From: JAAFHB01 sp963675995
GTDB lineage: Bacteria; Bacteroidota; Bacteroidia; Bacteroidales; Prolixibacteraceae
Length of the DNA: 64,000 nt
Direction of reading: 5' to 3'
Assembly (NCBI GenBank): GCA_963675995.2
Contig: CAXXIY010000003.1
Coordinates: 332,105-396,104, forward strand
The stretch's first letter is position 1, and the number at the start of each line of letters is the position of its first letter. Of this stretch, positions 56,173 through 64,000 are shown piece after piece. The position numbers were made by a program, and so were the translations under genes. The notes below the pieces were generated by a model, which saw only the letters and a program-made list of their open reading frames with translations, did no database searches and had not been told where the DNA came from.

Positions 56173-57303
56173 ATGAAAATACTGCATATTATTAATTCAA
56201 TTGATATTAAATTTGGAGGCCCATCAAAGAGCGTTTCTGATTTAGGAATAAAATTAGCACAAAATAATATTGAAATTACTATTCTTGCAAATGATTCAAA
56301 GAACCCATATCTTGAAGTTAGCCCTCATAGCAAATTAATTTTGAATATGATTAGAAAGACGTCATTTAAGCAGGTAATTAAAGCTAATTTTAAAAATTAC
56401 AAATTCGATATCCATCATATTCAGGGTTTATGGTCATTTCAACTGCACAAAGTTTCCAAATTATCAAGAGATAATGATATTCCATATATAATTTCACCTC
56501 GAGGATCAATTGAACCTTGGGCACTTAATGCCGGAAAATGGAAAAAGAAGTTGGCTATGTGGCTATATCAGTACAATGATTTGGCAAATGCAAATTGCAT
56601 ACATGCGACTTCATCTATGGAAGCAAGCAATATTAGAAAATTAGGCTTTAAAAATCCAATAGCAACAATTCCAAACGGTATCGATCTAACAGAATACCCT
56701 TTACCCATTAATAGGATAAAAAAAGAAAAATACACATTACTGTTTCTTTCAAGGATACATCCCAAAAAAGGTATTGAGTTACTTATTCAAGCCTGGGAAC
56801 AGTTGGATAAAAAGTTACGCCATAAATGGCAAGTTACAATTATTGGTAATGGGGAAAATAGCTATTTAACTAAAATTCAAGAACTCATAATCAATAAGCA
56901 TCTCGAAAATGAAATTAAATTAATTGGTCCTCAATTTGGTGCAGATAAGTTAAAAGCCTACAATTCCGCGGATTTATTTGTATTACCTACTTACAGTGAA
57001 AATTTTGGGATAGTAGTAGCTGAAGCACTCGCTTGTGGGATTCCTGTCATAACGACTACAGGTACTCCATGGGAAGAACTTAATACTCAAAATGCTGGCT
57101 GGTGGATTGAAATCGGGATTGATCCTCTTGTTATTGCACTTAGGAAAGCGATACAATTAAATGACGCTGAAAGAATTCAAATGGGGCTAAATGGGCGTAA
57201 ATTAATAGAAGAGCACTACTCGATTGAATCAGTTGCACAAAAAATGTTGCAATTATATGATTGGACGATTAATGATTTTGAAAAGCCTGAATTTGTAAAT
57301 TAA
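56173..57303 (+). CDS. GT4 family glycosyltransferase
   Basis: The 376-residue GT-B enzyme starts MKILHIINSIDIKFGGPSKS, has the ISPRGSIEPWAL acceptor loop and LLFLSRIHPKKGIELLIQAW near 190. The EX7E motif is ENFGIVVAEAL near 275, followed by PVITTTGTPWEEL. These phrases are typical of EPS mannosyl- or galactosyl-transferases of family 4, but the sugar cannot be assigned. The next gene follows after 10 bases. The 190 bases upstream (55981-56172) show nothing I recognise. Confidence 0.9.
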   Translation: MKILHIINSIDIKFGGPSKSVSDLGIKLAQNNIEITILANDSKNPYLEVSPHSKLILNMIRKTSFKQVIKANFKNYKFDIHHIQGLWSFQLHKVSKLSRDNDIPYIISPRGSIEPWALNAGKWKKKLAMWLYQYNDLANANCIHATSSMEASNIRKLGFKNPIATIPNGIDLTEYPLPINRIKKEKYTLLFLSRIHPKKGIELLIQAWEQLDKKLRHKWQVTIIGNGENSYLTKIQELIINKHLENEIKLIGPQFGADKLKAYNSADLFVLPTYSENFGIVVAEALACGIPVITTTGTPWEELNTQNAGWWIEIGIDPLVIALRKAIQLNDAERIQMGLNGRKLIEEHYSIESVAQKMLQLYDWTINDFEKPEFVN

Positions 57304-57313
57304 AACTAAGCTT

Positions 57314-58243
57314 ATGTTTGACATTTCCGCAATTATTCTTTCATTTAATGAAGAGACTCATATTCAACGCTGTATAGAAAGATTATCCGACATTACAAAA
57401 GATATATATATTGTTGATTGTTATTCAAGTGACAATACAGTTGCTATTGCCTCAGAATTAGGTGCAAAAATATTTTATAATAAATGGCCTGGAAACCAAG
57501 CCAAGCAGTTTAACTGGGCTCTTACTAATCTACCTATAAAAACAGAGTGGATTTTGAGAATGGATGCTGATGAGTATCTGCTGCCAGAACTAATTGATGA
57601 GATCAAAGCAAAGATTAATGAAATCCCCAAAGATACAAATGGTATAGTTTTTAAGAGGAGACTTATATTTATGGGCAAGTGGATAAAACGAGGCACTTAT
57701 CCTGTGAAATTGCTACGATTATTTAGATTTGGGAAAGCAGCAAGCGAGCAGAAATTAATGGATGAGCATATAGTATTGCTAGAAGGTAAATCTTTAGATT
57801 TCAATTATGATTTTGTAGATGAAAATTTGAACACACTAGCTTCTTGGACTGATAAACACAATAATTATAGCATACGGGAAGCTATTGATTTATTAGATCT
57901 CGAACTTGGTCTATTTTCTAAAAATGAATCTGCTCACAATCATAGTAAACAAGCAGCTATTAAAAGAGCCCACAAACTTCGATATGCTAAGTTACCTCTA
58001 TTCTTTAGAGCATTTGCTTATTTTATATATCGTTATTTCTTTAAATTTGGTTTTCTCGAAGGAACAGAAGGATTTCTATGGCACTTTTTACAAGGCTGGT
58101 GGTATAGAACCTTGGTCGATGCCAAAATTTTCGAAATTAAAAAAGCCTGCGGAATAGATAGAAAAAAAATACAATCTTACATTAAAACAAAATATTATAT
58201 TGACTTTCCATTGTCCAAAGATGCCTATAACGAGTTAGGTTAG
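57314..58243 (+). CDS. GT2 family glycosyltransferase (WcaE/KdtX-like)
   Basis: The 309-residue GT-A enzyme has ISAIILSFNEETHIQRCIERL, VDCYSSDNTVAIASELG and the DXD motif in RMDADEYLLPEL near 80. The C-terminal part includes a hydrophobic segment (LFFRAFAYFIYRYFFKFGFL) with the family phrase GFLWHFLQGWWYRTLVDAKIFEI. Such enzymes attach a sugar to the growing repeat unit at the membrane surface. It is paired with the GT4 gene upstream. Confidence 0.9.
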   Translation: MFDISAIILSFNEETHIQRCIERLSDITKDIYIVDCYSSDNTVAIASELGAKIFYNKWPGNQAKQFNWALTNLPIKTEWILRMDADEYLLPELIDEIKAKINEIPKDTNGIVFKRRLIFMGKWIKRGTYPVKLLRLFRFGKAASEQKLMDEHIVLLEGKSLDFNYDFVDENLNTLASWTDKHNNYSIREAIDLLDLELGLFSKNESAHNHSKQAAIKRAHKLRYAKLPLFFRAFAYFIYRYFFKFGFLEGTEGFLWHFLQGWWYRTLVDAKIFEIKKACGIDRKKIQSYIKTKYYIDFPLSKDAYNELG

Positions 58244-58549
58244 TCGTGATCAATTGTAAGTCCCAGATTAATAACAGAGGTAAAACAACTCGGCAATTTT
58301 TTTCATTATAGAGTAGGTGAATCTGCGTTAGGGAAGTACAATACACTTACTTTATCCTACACAAAAGCATTATTAAATTTCCACTGATTATTTGAAGTTT
58401 TTGCAAAAAGCTCAAATTTAAGGAAGTTCTTGATTATAAGAATAAGTATTCCAATCCTATTATAAAATACAAACAGAATCCAAATGGCAGCAAAAGTAGT
58501 CAGAATAATTTCAAGTTATATGGAATATAGAAAGGGTTGTTTTGTCTAA
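58244..58549 (+). pseudogene. Unassigned spacer, possible gene remnant
   Basis: This gap has one 44-codon stretch free of stops (58252-58387), reading SPRLITEVKQLGNFFHYRVG, then ESALGKYNTLTLSYTKALLN, then a stop. A faint likeness to the FF-x-RVG-x-KYNLLKF core of bacterial sugar transferases is too weak to rely on. The rest to 58549 is AT-rich with short frames. It could be the relic of a lost initiating transferase gene, or plain spacer. Confidence 0.2.
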
Positions 58550-59773
58550 ATGAAAATCGCAAAAGAAAAAAAAATTTTAGTCATCACAGAGGTTTTCGCT
58601 CCGGAAGAGTTTTTGATAAATGACTTGGTTTTTTCATGGAAAGATAAGGGATTCTCGGTATCGGTATTGACAAGAAATCCATCCTACCCAGAAGGAAAAG
58701 TTTTTCCCGGTTATCGTAATCGTTTAATTCAAAGAGAGATTATCCATGATATTATTGTTTCACGTGTTCAGTTTATCCCTGGATATCAATCCTATCGATT
58801 TATAAAAATATTAAATTATCTATGGAACATGTTTCTTGGATCGTTATGGGCAATAAAAAATGGTAAAAAATATGATTCAGTTTATATTTATCATACGGGT
58901 CCGTTGACATTTTCTACAATAGGTATTTTAATCAAAAAATTATACAAGAAAGAGACAACAATATGGACTCAAGATGTATGGCCCGATACAGTATTTGCTT
59001 ATGATTTAGCTAAAAAGGGAATTTCCAGGTTGATTTTAGTTAAATTTGTAACCTGGATTTATTCCAATTGTGATAATATAACGGTTTCCAGCCCTGGTTT
59101 TATTCCGATAATTAACAAATATTGTTCTTCTAAAAAGATCCAATTTATTCCACAGTGGTCATTAACGCTAAAATTATTAAATACAAACAATTTAAATCTG
59201 GAAATCAACTATCAGGGACAATTTAATTTTGTCTTTGCCGGTAATATAGGAAAAGTACAAAATCTTGAGAATGTCATATACGGGTTTGAATTATTTCTGA
59301 GAAAATCAGGTAATACTAAAATATGGCTTAATATTATAGGTGACGGTTCGCACCTTAATTTTCTTAAAAAGATAGTTCAGGAAAATAACATTTCGAATAT
59401 TACCTTCTGGGGTAGAATTAAATCCTCTGAAATGCCCTATTATTATGAAAAAGCTGATATATTAGTGATATCATTAAAAGATCAACCTATTTTCAATTTA
59501 ACGATTCCTGCCAAATTTCAATCCTACTTAAATGCAAAAAAGCCTATTTTCGGTGTAATAAAAGGTGAGGTATCCAATATAATAAATGAATATAATATTG
59601 GATGGACAGTCGATCCTGTTAGTCCTGAAAAAATAGCTGATTCATTTAATACAATCGTCTTATCTAGTTCTGAGATAATTCTCGAAAAGATAACTAATAC
59701 ATCTTTATTATTGGAAGATAGTTTTAATCGGGAAAAAACAATCCAAAAATTTACAGATTTGGTTTTCAATTAG
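58550..59773 (+). CDS. WbuB-like GT4 glycosyltransferase (putative L-FucNAc transferase)
   Basis: The 407-residue GT-B enzyme has ILVITEVFAPEEFLINDLV, then the phrase ETTIWTQDVWPDTVFAYDL near 140-158 that marks the WbuB/WcaI-type group. FNFVFAGNIGKVQNLENVI lies near 225, and the donor loop with PYYYEKADILVISLKDQPIF near 300. WbuB adds L-FucNAc in E. coli O26; together with the capE/capF/fnlC genes of this locus an L-FucNAc transferase is a fair proposal. It is the last clear biosynthetic gene of the locus. Confidence 0.85.
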   Translation: MKIAKEKKILVITEVFAPEEFLINDLVFSWKDKGFSVSVLTRNPSYPEGKVFPGYRNRLIQREIIHDIIVSRVQFIPGYQSYRFIKILNYLWNMFLGSLWAIKNGKKYDSVYIYHTGPLTFSTIGILIKKLYKKETTIWTQDVWPDTVFAYDLAKKGISRLILVKFVTWIYSNCDNITVSSPGFIPIINKYCSSKKIQFIPQWSLTLKLLNTNNLNLEINYQGQFNFVFAGNIGKVQNLENVIYGFELFLRKSGNTKIWLNIIGDGSHLNFLKKIVQENNISNITFWGRIKSSEMPYYYEKADILVISLKDQPIFNLTIPAKFQSYLNAKKPIFGVIKGEVSNIINEYNIGWTVDPVSPEKIADSFNTIVLSSSEIILEKITNTSLLLEDSFNREKTIQKFTDLVFN

Positions 59774-60375
59774 CTTATTCAAATTAGAAATTGCTAATTT
59801 ACTATCATTGGTGTCCACTAAAAATTTAAGCATAATTGCACATGCATGTTATTTGTTATAGAATCCACCTTCGCCACTCTATGAAAGAGTTCTCTGATGG
59901 GTGTTTTGTCGAAAAGCGACATACTCAGGATACGAAGTACATCGAAAGTACTTCGTTCGAAACGAAGGTCGTGCCTGACAATGGCAACGAGACAATATGC
60001 TGTAATAGCAGTGTAAATTTGGATTCATACGGTTATTCAGTAACGCGCCAGAAGGATTTAATATTCAAATGTTGCGTGATCCATTTAAAGAACTTATGGA
60101 AAGCTTTCCATAATGCATTTAATGGAAAGCTATTCGTTATGCAAAGTAAAAGATTTCATCTATTGGAAGCAGCTTAACAATCAATATTTTCAGTAACTCA
60201 CTTTTCATAATCTCTTTCCATAATAATTTTGTCTTGGCGATATTGCCAAGTCTAAATTTATCCATTATGCAACAAGAGATTAGCAAATTGATTGATGATT
60301 GTTTGCTGTTTTTCGGCAGCAACTGTTAGGGAAAGCTCATAAACCATACGAGTTTGGGAATTTAAAACTAACCCA
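59774..60375. other. Gene-free stretch with dense short-loop hairpins and an IS remnant
   Basis: A 113-codon frame (59836-60177) has no recognisable features and probably is not a gene. Notable are cgaagtac-atcgaaa-gtacttcg (59933-59955), cttcgtt-cga-aacgaag (59951-59967) and the palindrome tggaaagctttcca (60097-60110). At 60329-60362 is a 34-base exact copy of part of the decayed IS5-type transposase at 44236-45395 (coding for GKAHKPYEFGN). The rest is AT-rich with nothing more. Confidence 0.6.
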
Positions 60376-62637
60376 ATGAAACAACGTCACACTCACCACC
60401 ACAGAAGTAGAACCAGCACCAAAAAACAAACCAAATTAGAACGTTTTTTTTCCTCTACTTTCTTTATCATTCTGGGTATAATCTCCATTCTTGCAGGATT
60501 TTATTCCGTGCTTTTTTCGTCTGAAAGTTTAAATATTGTTTATAAGTTAATACTATTATTTTTTACACCTTCAAATATTGTTACCCTAGATGAGACAACT
60601 GGTAGTGGTTTAGTTGCCTTACTTATTTATTTTCTTCCAGCCGGATTTGCCTTAATCTTAGCAAGCCTTTATTCAATCAAATATCCATCAGTTACTTTTC
60701 CAGTTGCAATTATAGCATCATTATATTTAATTATAATACAAACAATTCTCCTGGTTTACAATCCATTTTTAGGTGGTTGTTTTTATCCTAATTTTTTATC
60801 AGCGGCATTATTTCTAATTTGCACAACATCACTAATTATTGTTACAGCTCTAAACAATCATAAAATAGTTATATTATTAAATAGTAGTATTTTTTTTTAT
60901 ATTTCTATCGTTCTATACGGTGGTCTTTATTCCACTCGCTTTCATTTCTTATTTAGTTTAGTCATACTCCTTACCATAGTTGTAACATGGATCGGAGTTA
61001 AAATTAACAAATCTAAAATTCATTTGGTAAATACCGTATTTGCATTGGGCTTTTTAAGTCTCTTCTGGTTTCGTAAATTTGTGGTAAATGCCAAAGCAGA
61101 GTTTTTGCCTGTTTTCTTTATATTCGGAATACTTTTTTATCTTCTTTTTTACGCAATTGTACTTTATACTTCTCACTCAAAGGAGAACCCCATCCCCAAA
61201 TGGATGCAGCTGTTGATCAGCTGGGCCAACCTTTCCGTTTTCGTGGGAACCACGGGGTATGTGCTGTTTAAATACTTTGCGTTTGGTTACCTGCCTGCAC
61301 TGGTCATACTGCTGCTCCTCTTTAATATCCTGGGTCTCTACCTGATCAAACGGAACAACAGCCCCGCCTGGCAACTCCCCCACTATTTTGCAATCATAGG
61401 GCTTGCTTCACTCGTTTTGCCACTGCTGCTTCATCAGAATATGATCCTGCTGTTTACGGCTACACTGTCGGTACTTATGCTTGCCTATTACAAGAAGTTC
61501 AAGGAGATCTCCGCCATGTGGATCTCCCTGATCGCCATGAGCGGAATGGTGCTCGTCTATATCGCCTCCTGGATCCGGATCTACCTGCCTGCCATCATTG
61601 CAGATACGTTACCCGCCAATGAGATTACCATCCACGGAATCGTGAGTGGCCTTGCCGTCATAGGTGCACTGTTGGCTACCAGTTACCTGCTAAAGGATTA
61701 TGAACTCCCGCTCCCCAAAAAGATGTTTGGTAAGCGGAAACACTACCGGCTTGTACGTACCTTCTTACTTGTGGCGCTGTTTCTTACCCTTGGGTGGCTC
61801 GGTTTTATTACCGTCGGTCAGCTTACCGCCACGCGTGACTTCCTGCTCGTAGGGTGGTTTATTGCCGGCGCACTGTTCTTCATCGCCATGATCAATTTCT
61901 ATGCGGGTCACCAGTCGGCATTTAAAAAGCCGGTCCTTTATGCTGCCTTTGGGTTTGCATTCTTCTACCCTATTATGGTCCACTGGAGCATGGAGGATTA
62001 CCGTATCGGCGTGATCCACAGCAGCGATATCCACTGGAACGTACTGCTCATTCATTACCTGGCACTGGGATTGCTTATTCAGCTGGGAAGACTCGTAATC
62101 AAACGGATCCACCGCCACAATGTAAAAAATACTCCGCTCAGGGATGGTTTGAGGCTCGTCACCATCCTCTTTTTGATCTTCATCCTCTGCACCGAGTATG
62201 ATAACCTCTCGGTGTTCCTGAGCGCTATTGAGAACAATGCACTGAGTCAGACCTCCGTTGGCCCTGATCTCCTTACGGCAAACAAATACCTCCCCTACTC
62301 GGTCATCATCTGGATCGTCACCGTGGGGGTCTTTTTCAGGGCTGTCATGCGCCGCAAGCGGTTTTTAAGGGATATGGCAATCATGGTCTTTGTCGCAGTC
62401 ATGATCAAGATCTTTGCCTTTGATTTTGGTGTCCTGAGTCAGGGTGCCAGGAGTGCCGTTTTCCTCATCCTGGGAATCTTCCTCCTCCTATTTGCCATCA
62501 TCTACCCGCGCGTACTCAAGGGTTTGCCTGTGCTGCCGGAGCTTAGACGAACACACGAGGGGACGAACGCACGACGGGGCGAGGGGGCGACTGAAGAACG
62601 ACGGGGCGAAGGGGCGAACGCACGACTGAACGAGTGA
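60376..62637 (+). CDS. Polytopic membrane protein (DUF2339-like) of mosaic origin
   Basis: The 753-residue protein has a basic His/Arg-rich start (KQRHTHHHRSRTSTKK) and about 20 hydrophobic segments, resembling DUF2339-type membrane proteins of unknown function. Up to about codon 268 (near 61180) the DNA is AT-rich like the EPS genes; from SKENPIPKWMQ onward it is markedly GC-richer, like glyS or wzc, with no frame break. The last 30-odd residues (RRTHEGTNARRGEGATEERR and so on) are translation of a gaacgac simple repeat, so the original stop was probably lost. Not clearly an EPS gene. Confidence 0.75.
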   Translation: MKQRHTHHHRSRTSTKKQTKLERFFSSTFFIILGIISILAGFYSVLFSSESLNIVYKLILLFFTPSNIVTLDETTGSGLVALLIYFLPAGFALILASLYSIKYPSVTFPVAIIASLYLIIIQTILLVYNPFLGGCFYPNFLSAALFLICTTSLIIVTALNNHKIVILLNSSIFFYISIVLYGGLYSTRFHFLFSLVILLTIVVTWIGVKINKSKIHLVNTVFALGFLSLFWFRKFVVNAKAEFLPVFFIFGILFYLLFYAIVLYTSHSKENPIPKWMQLLISWANLSVFVGTTGYVLFKYFAFGYLPALVILLLLFNILGLYLIKRNNSPAWQLPHYFAIIGLASLVLPLLLHQNMILLFTATLSVLMLAYYKKFKEISAMWISLIAMSGMVLVYIASWIRIYLPAIIADTLPANEITIHGIVSGLAVIGALLATSYLLKDYELPLPKKMFGKRKHYRLVRTFLLVALFLTLGWLGFITVGQLTATRDFLLVGWFIAGALFFIAMINFYAGHQSAFKKPVLYAAFGFAFFYPIMVHWSMEDYRIGVIHSSDIHWNVLLIHYLALGLLIQLGRLVIKRIHRHNVKNTPLRDGLRLVTILFLIFILCTEYDNLSVFLSAIENNALSQTSVGPDLLTANKYLPYSVIIWIVTVGVFFRAVMRRKRFLRDMAIMVFVAVMIKIFAFDFGVLSQGARSAVFLILGIFLLLFAIIYPRVLKGLPVLPELRRTHEGTNARRGEGATEERRGEGANARLNE

Positions 62638-62663
62638 ACGACTGAAGGACGAACGACGGGGCT
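62535..62663. repeat. Degenerate gaacgac simple repeat before IS3 copy 2
   Basis: A purine- and C/G-rich run of gaacgac, gaggggac, gaacgcac and ggggcga variants, like that at 16629-16704. Its first 103 bases are read as the C-terminal tail of the membrane protein. IS3 copy 2 starts directly after it. Confidence 0.75.
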
Positions 62664-62713
62664 TGTCTTGTCCTGAAATAGGTTTACAGAAAAAGTAAAC
62701 TAAAATCAGGATT

Positions 62714-63088
62714 ATGAAGACAAAAGTAAACTGTTTTCCGGACGAATTAAAATTACAAGTTGTTCAAGAGTATATGGACACTGCTGTGAGCCAGCGGGAG
62801 CTCATGCAGAAGTTTAATATTCGGGGGAATAACACAATTAAAAAATGGATGCGTAAATTTGACCTTCAGGAACCTGATCAGGATCAGGATCAGATAGAAT
62901 TACAACGCACTATGGCAAAGCAGAAAGAGAAAACGTCTTATGAGCGAGAGCTAGAGGCAAAGGTACAGAAATTAGAGCAACAGTTGGATTATGAACAACT
63001 TCGCACACTTGCTCTTGATACGATGATAGATATTGCTGAACGAGATCTTAAAATTTCAATCAGAAAAAAATCTGGGGCCAAACGGTAA
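62714..63088 (+). CDS. IS3 transposase OrfA (copy 2)
   Basis: 124 residues, identical to copy 1 except for two extra residues (DQ) in the DQ run. The same seven-A slippery run lies at 63064-63070, after the codons for KISIR. See copy 1. Confidence 0.9.
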   Translation: MKTKVNCFPDELKLQVVQEYMDTAVSQRELMQKFNIRGNNTIKKWMRKFDLQEPDQDQDQIELQRTMAKQKEKTSYERELEAKVQKLEQQLDYEQLRTLALDTMIDIAERDLKISIRKKSGAKR

Positions 63089-64000
63089 AAGAGCTGCGTG
63101 CAAAGCGTCCGGAAAGAGATATGGATGCGCTGTGCGACCTGTTTGGTAAGAGTAGGCAAGCCTATTATCAGCATTCTAAATACATATATAAGGAAGAAGC
63201 AAAAACTGAGATTTTAGTTCAATTGGTTGAAAAAGAGCGCATATTAATGCCCAGAATAGGTGGTCGAAAATTGCTGCATCTCATACAACCTCGTCTTTCT
63301 GTTGACCTGTATCTGGGTCGTGATTCGTTCTTTGAATTTCTGCGAGATCAGGGTTTACTGATACGTAAACGACGTAATCGGGTCAGGACAACTTACAGCA
63401 ACCATTGGATGCACAAATATCCAAATCTGATAAAAGAATTTATACCAGAAAAAGCTCACCAGTTGTGGGTTAGCGATATCACCTATATTGAAACGATGGA
63501 AGGATTTGGTTATCTGAATCTGATAACGGATGCATATTCGAGGAAAATTATTGGATGGGACTTAGGAGCAACCCTGGAGGCGAAGTATACCGTAAAAGCG
63601 TTACAAATGGCATTAAATCAGCTTCCTAAAGGAGTAACAAATGTAATTCATCATTCGGACAGAGGTGTTCAGTATTGCTGCGGTGATTATGTCAAGGTTT
63701 TAACAAAGAACTGCTTTCAGATCAGTATGACAGAAAATGGTGATCCACGTGAAAATGCAATAGCTGAGCGGGTTAATGGTATATTAAAGGATGAATGGCT
63801 GAATCAGATGAAATTAACTTCGCTGGAAGAAGCGACTAAGCAGTTAGAGCAAATCATTAGGATTTACAATCAGAATCGGCCACATAGCAGCTTGGATATG
63901 AACACTCCTGAATACGCACATAATCAATTAATTAAATTCAATAAACAGTGGAAGAATTATTACAGAAACAATAAAAATAGTGAACAAAAAATCAATAGCT
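63070..64000 (+). CDS. IS3 transposase OrfB (copy 2, 3' end outside window)
   Basis: Open from the slippage site to the window end, with the same catalytic segments as copy 1 (LWVSDITYI, HHSDRGVQY, ENAIAERVNGILKDEW). The first ATG is at 63121. It is truncated only by the window; about 35 codons are missing compared with copy 1. Confidence 0.9.
   Translation, partial: MWGQTVKELRAKRPERDMDALCDLFGKSRQAYYQHSKYIYKEEAKTEILVQLVEKERILMPRIGGRKLLHLIQPRLSVDLYLGRDSFFEFLRDQGLLIRKRRNRVRTTYSNHWMHKYPNLIKEFIPEKAHQLWVSDITYIETMEGFGYLNLITDAYSRKIIGWDLGATLEAKYTVKALQMALNQLPKGVTNVIHHSDRGVQYCCGDYVKVLTKNCFQISMTENGDPRENAIAERVNGILKDEWLNQMKLTSLEEATKQLEQIIRIYNQNRPHSSLDMNTPEYAHNQLIKFNKQWKNYYRNNKNSEQKINS

Larger units (their letters stand above)
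62664..64000 (+). mobile_element. IS3-family insertion sequence, copy 2 (cut by the window end)
   Basis: The left end tgtcttgtcctgaaatagg is identical to copy 1. It differs by a 6-base addition (gatcag, giving DQDQDQ) in OrfA and one substitution seen near 63452 (Ser to Ala codon). It should continue past the window for about 190 bases. Same orientation as copy 1. Confidence 0.85.

Noticed and set aside
59836..60177. 113-codon ORF after the WbuB-like gene
   Set aside because: No family features, hairpin-rich DNA, unusual Cys/His-rich composition; likely a chance frame.
16705..62664. IS3-bounded composite transposon as one mobile unit
   Set aside because: It contains wide repeat arrays and several other IS, the copies are not inverted partners with a shared outer target duplication, and copy 2 has no visible right flank; recombination substrate is the simpler reading.

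Overview
The window looks like a Bacteroidota chromosome, probably Bacteroidales or Marinilabiliales; I cannot name the genus. Supporting signs are an alpha2-type glycyl-tRNA synthetase, DUF4834-, DUF5723- and DUF6261-like proteins, two GxxExxY proteins, promoters of the Bacteroidetes TTG-N19-TAnnTTTG type, and starts with little Shine-Dalgarno signal. No rRNA, tRNA or CRISPR array was seen.

Region 1 (1-10.5 kb) is ordinary and comparatively GC-rich: a histidinol-phosphatase-like remnant, a GH32 fructan hydrolase (minus strand), a U32-family protein, a large membrane-anchored protein, a lipoprotein plus outer-membrane protein pair, a DUF4834 protein and glyS. Region 2 (10.5-25.7 kb) is gene-poor. 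It holds a structured intergenic stretch that may be a group II intron remnant, wza and wzc (capsule/EPS export, separated by 2 kb of repeats), IS3 copy 1, a GxxExxY gene, a DUF6261-like gene, an antitoxin/YoeB pair and about 8 kb of palindrome-rich word-like repeats.

Region 3 (25.7-36.1 kb) makes nucleotide sugars. capE/capF/fnlC-type genes should make UDP-L-FucNAc. rfbF, rfbG, an RmlC-like epimerase, a C-methyltransferase and a reductase should make a CDP-linked branched (C-methyl) 6-deoxyhexose. Region 4 (35.4-60 kb) is AT-rich and assembles the glycan: acetyltransferases, GT2, GT4 and GT-D-like glycosyltransferases, a Wzx flippase, a Wzy-like polymerase, asparagine synthase and a WbuB-like transferase. 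It is broken up by IS5 (three copies), IS630 (two), IS4 (two) and a decayed second IS5-type element. Region 5 (60.4-64 kb) is a polytopic membrane gene whose base composition switches from AT-rich to GC-rich in mid-gene, followed by IS3 copy 2, cut by the window end.

Together this is a Wzx/Wzy-type exopolysaccharide locus that appears to have been exchanged as a cassette. The AT-rich block begins beside a leftover second rfbG 3' end (32.65 kb) and ends inside the membrane gene (about 61.18 kb); near-identical IS3 copies bracket a larger segment. The most unusual features are the nested palindromic repeat arrays, an 87-bp operon-spacer palindrome inserted in frame in capF, GxxExxY genes lying inside repeat tracts, and an IS5 transposase with the same in-frame stop in all three copies.
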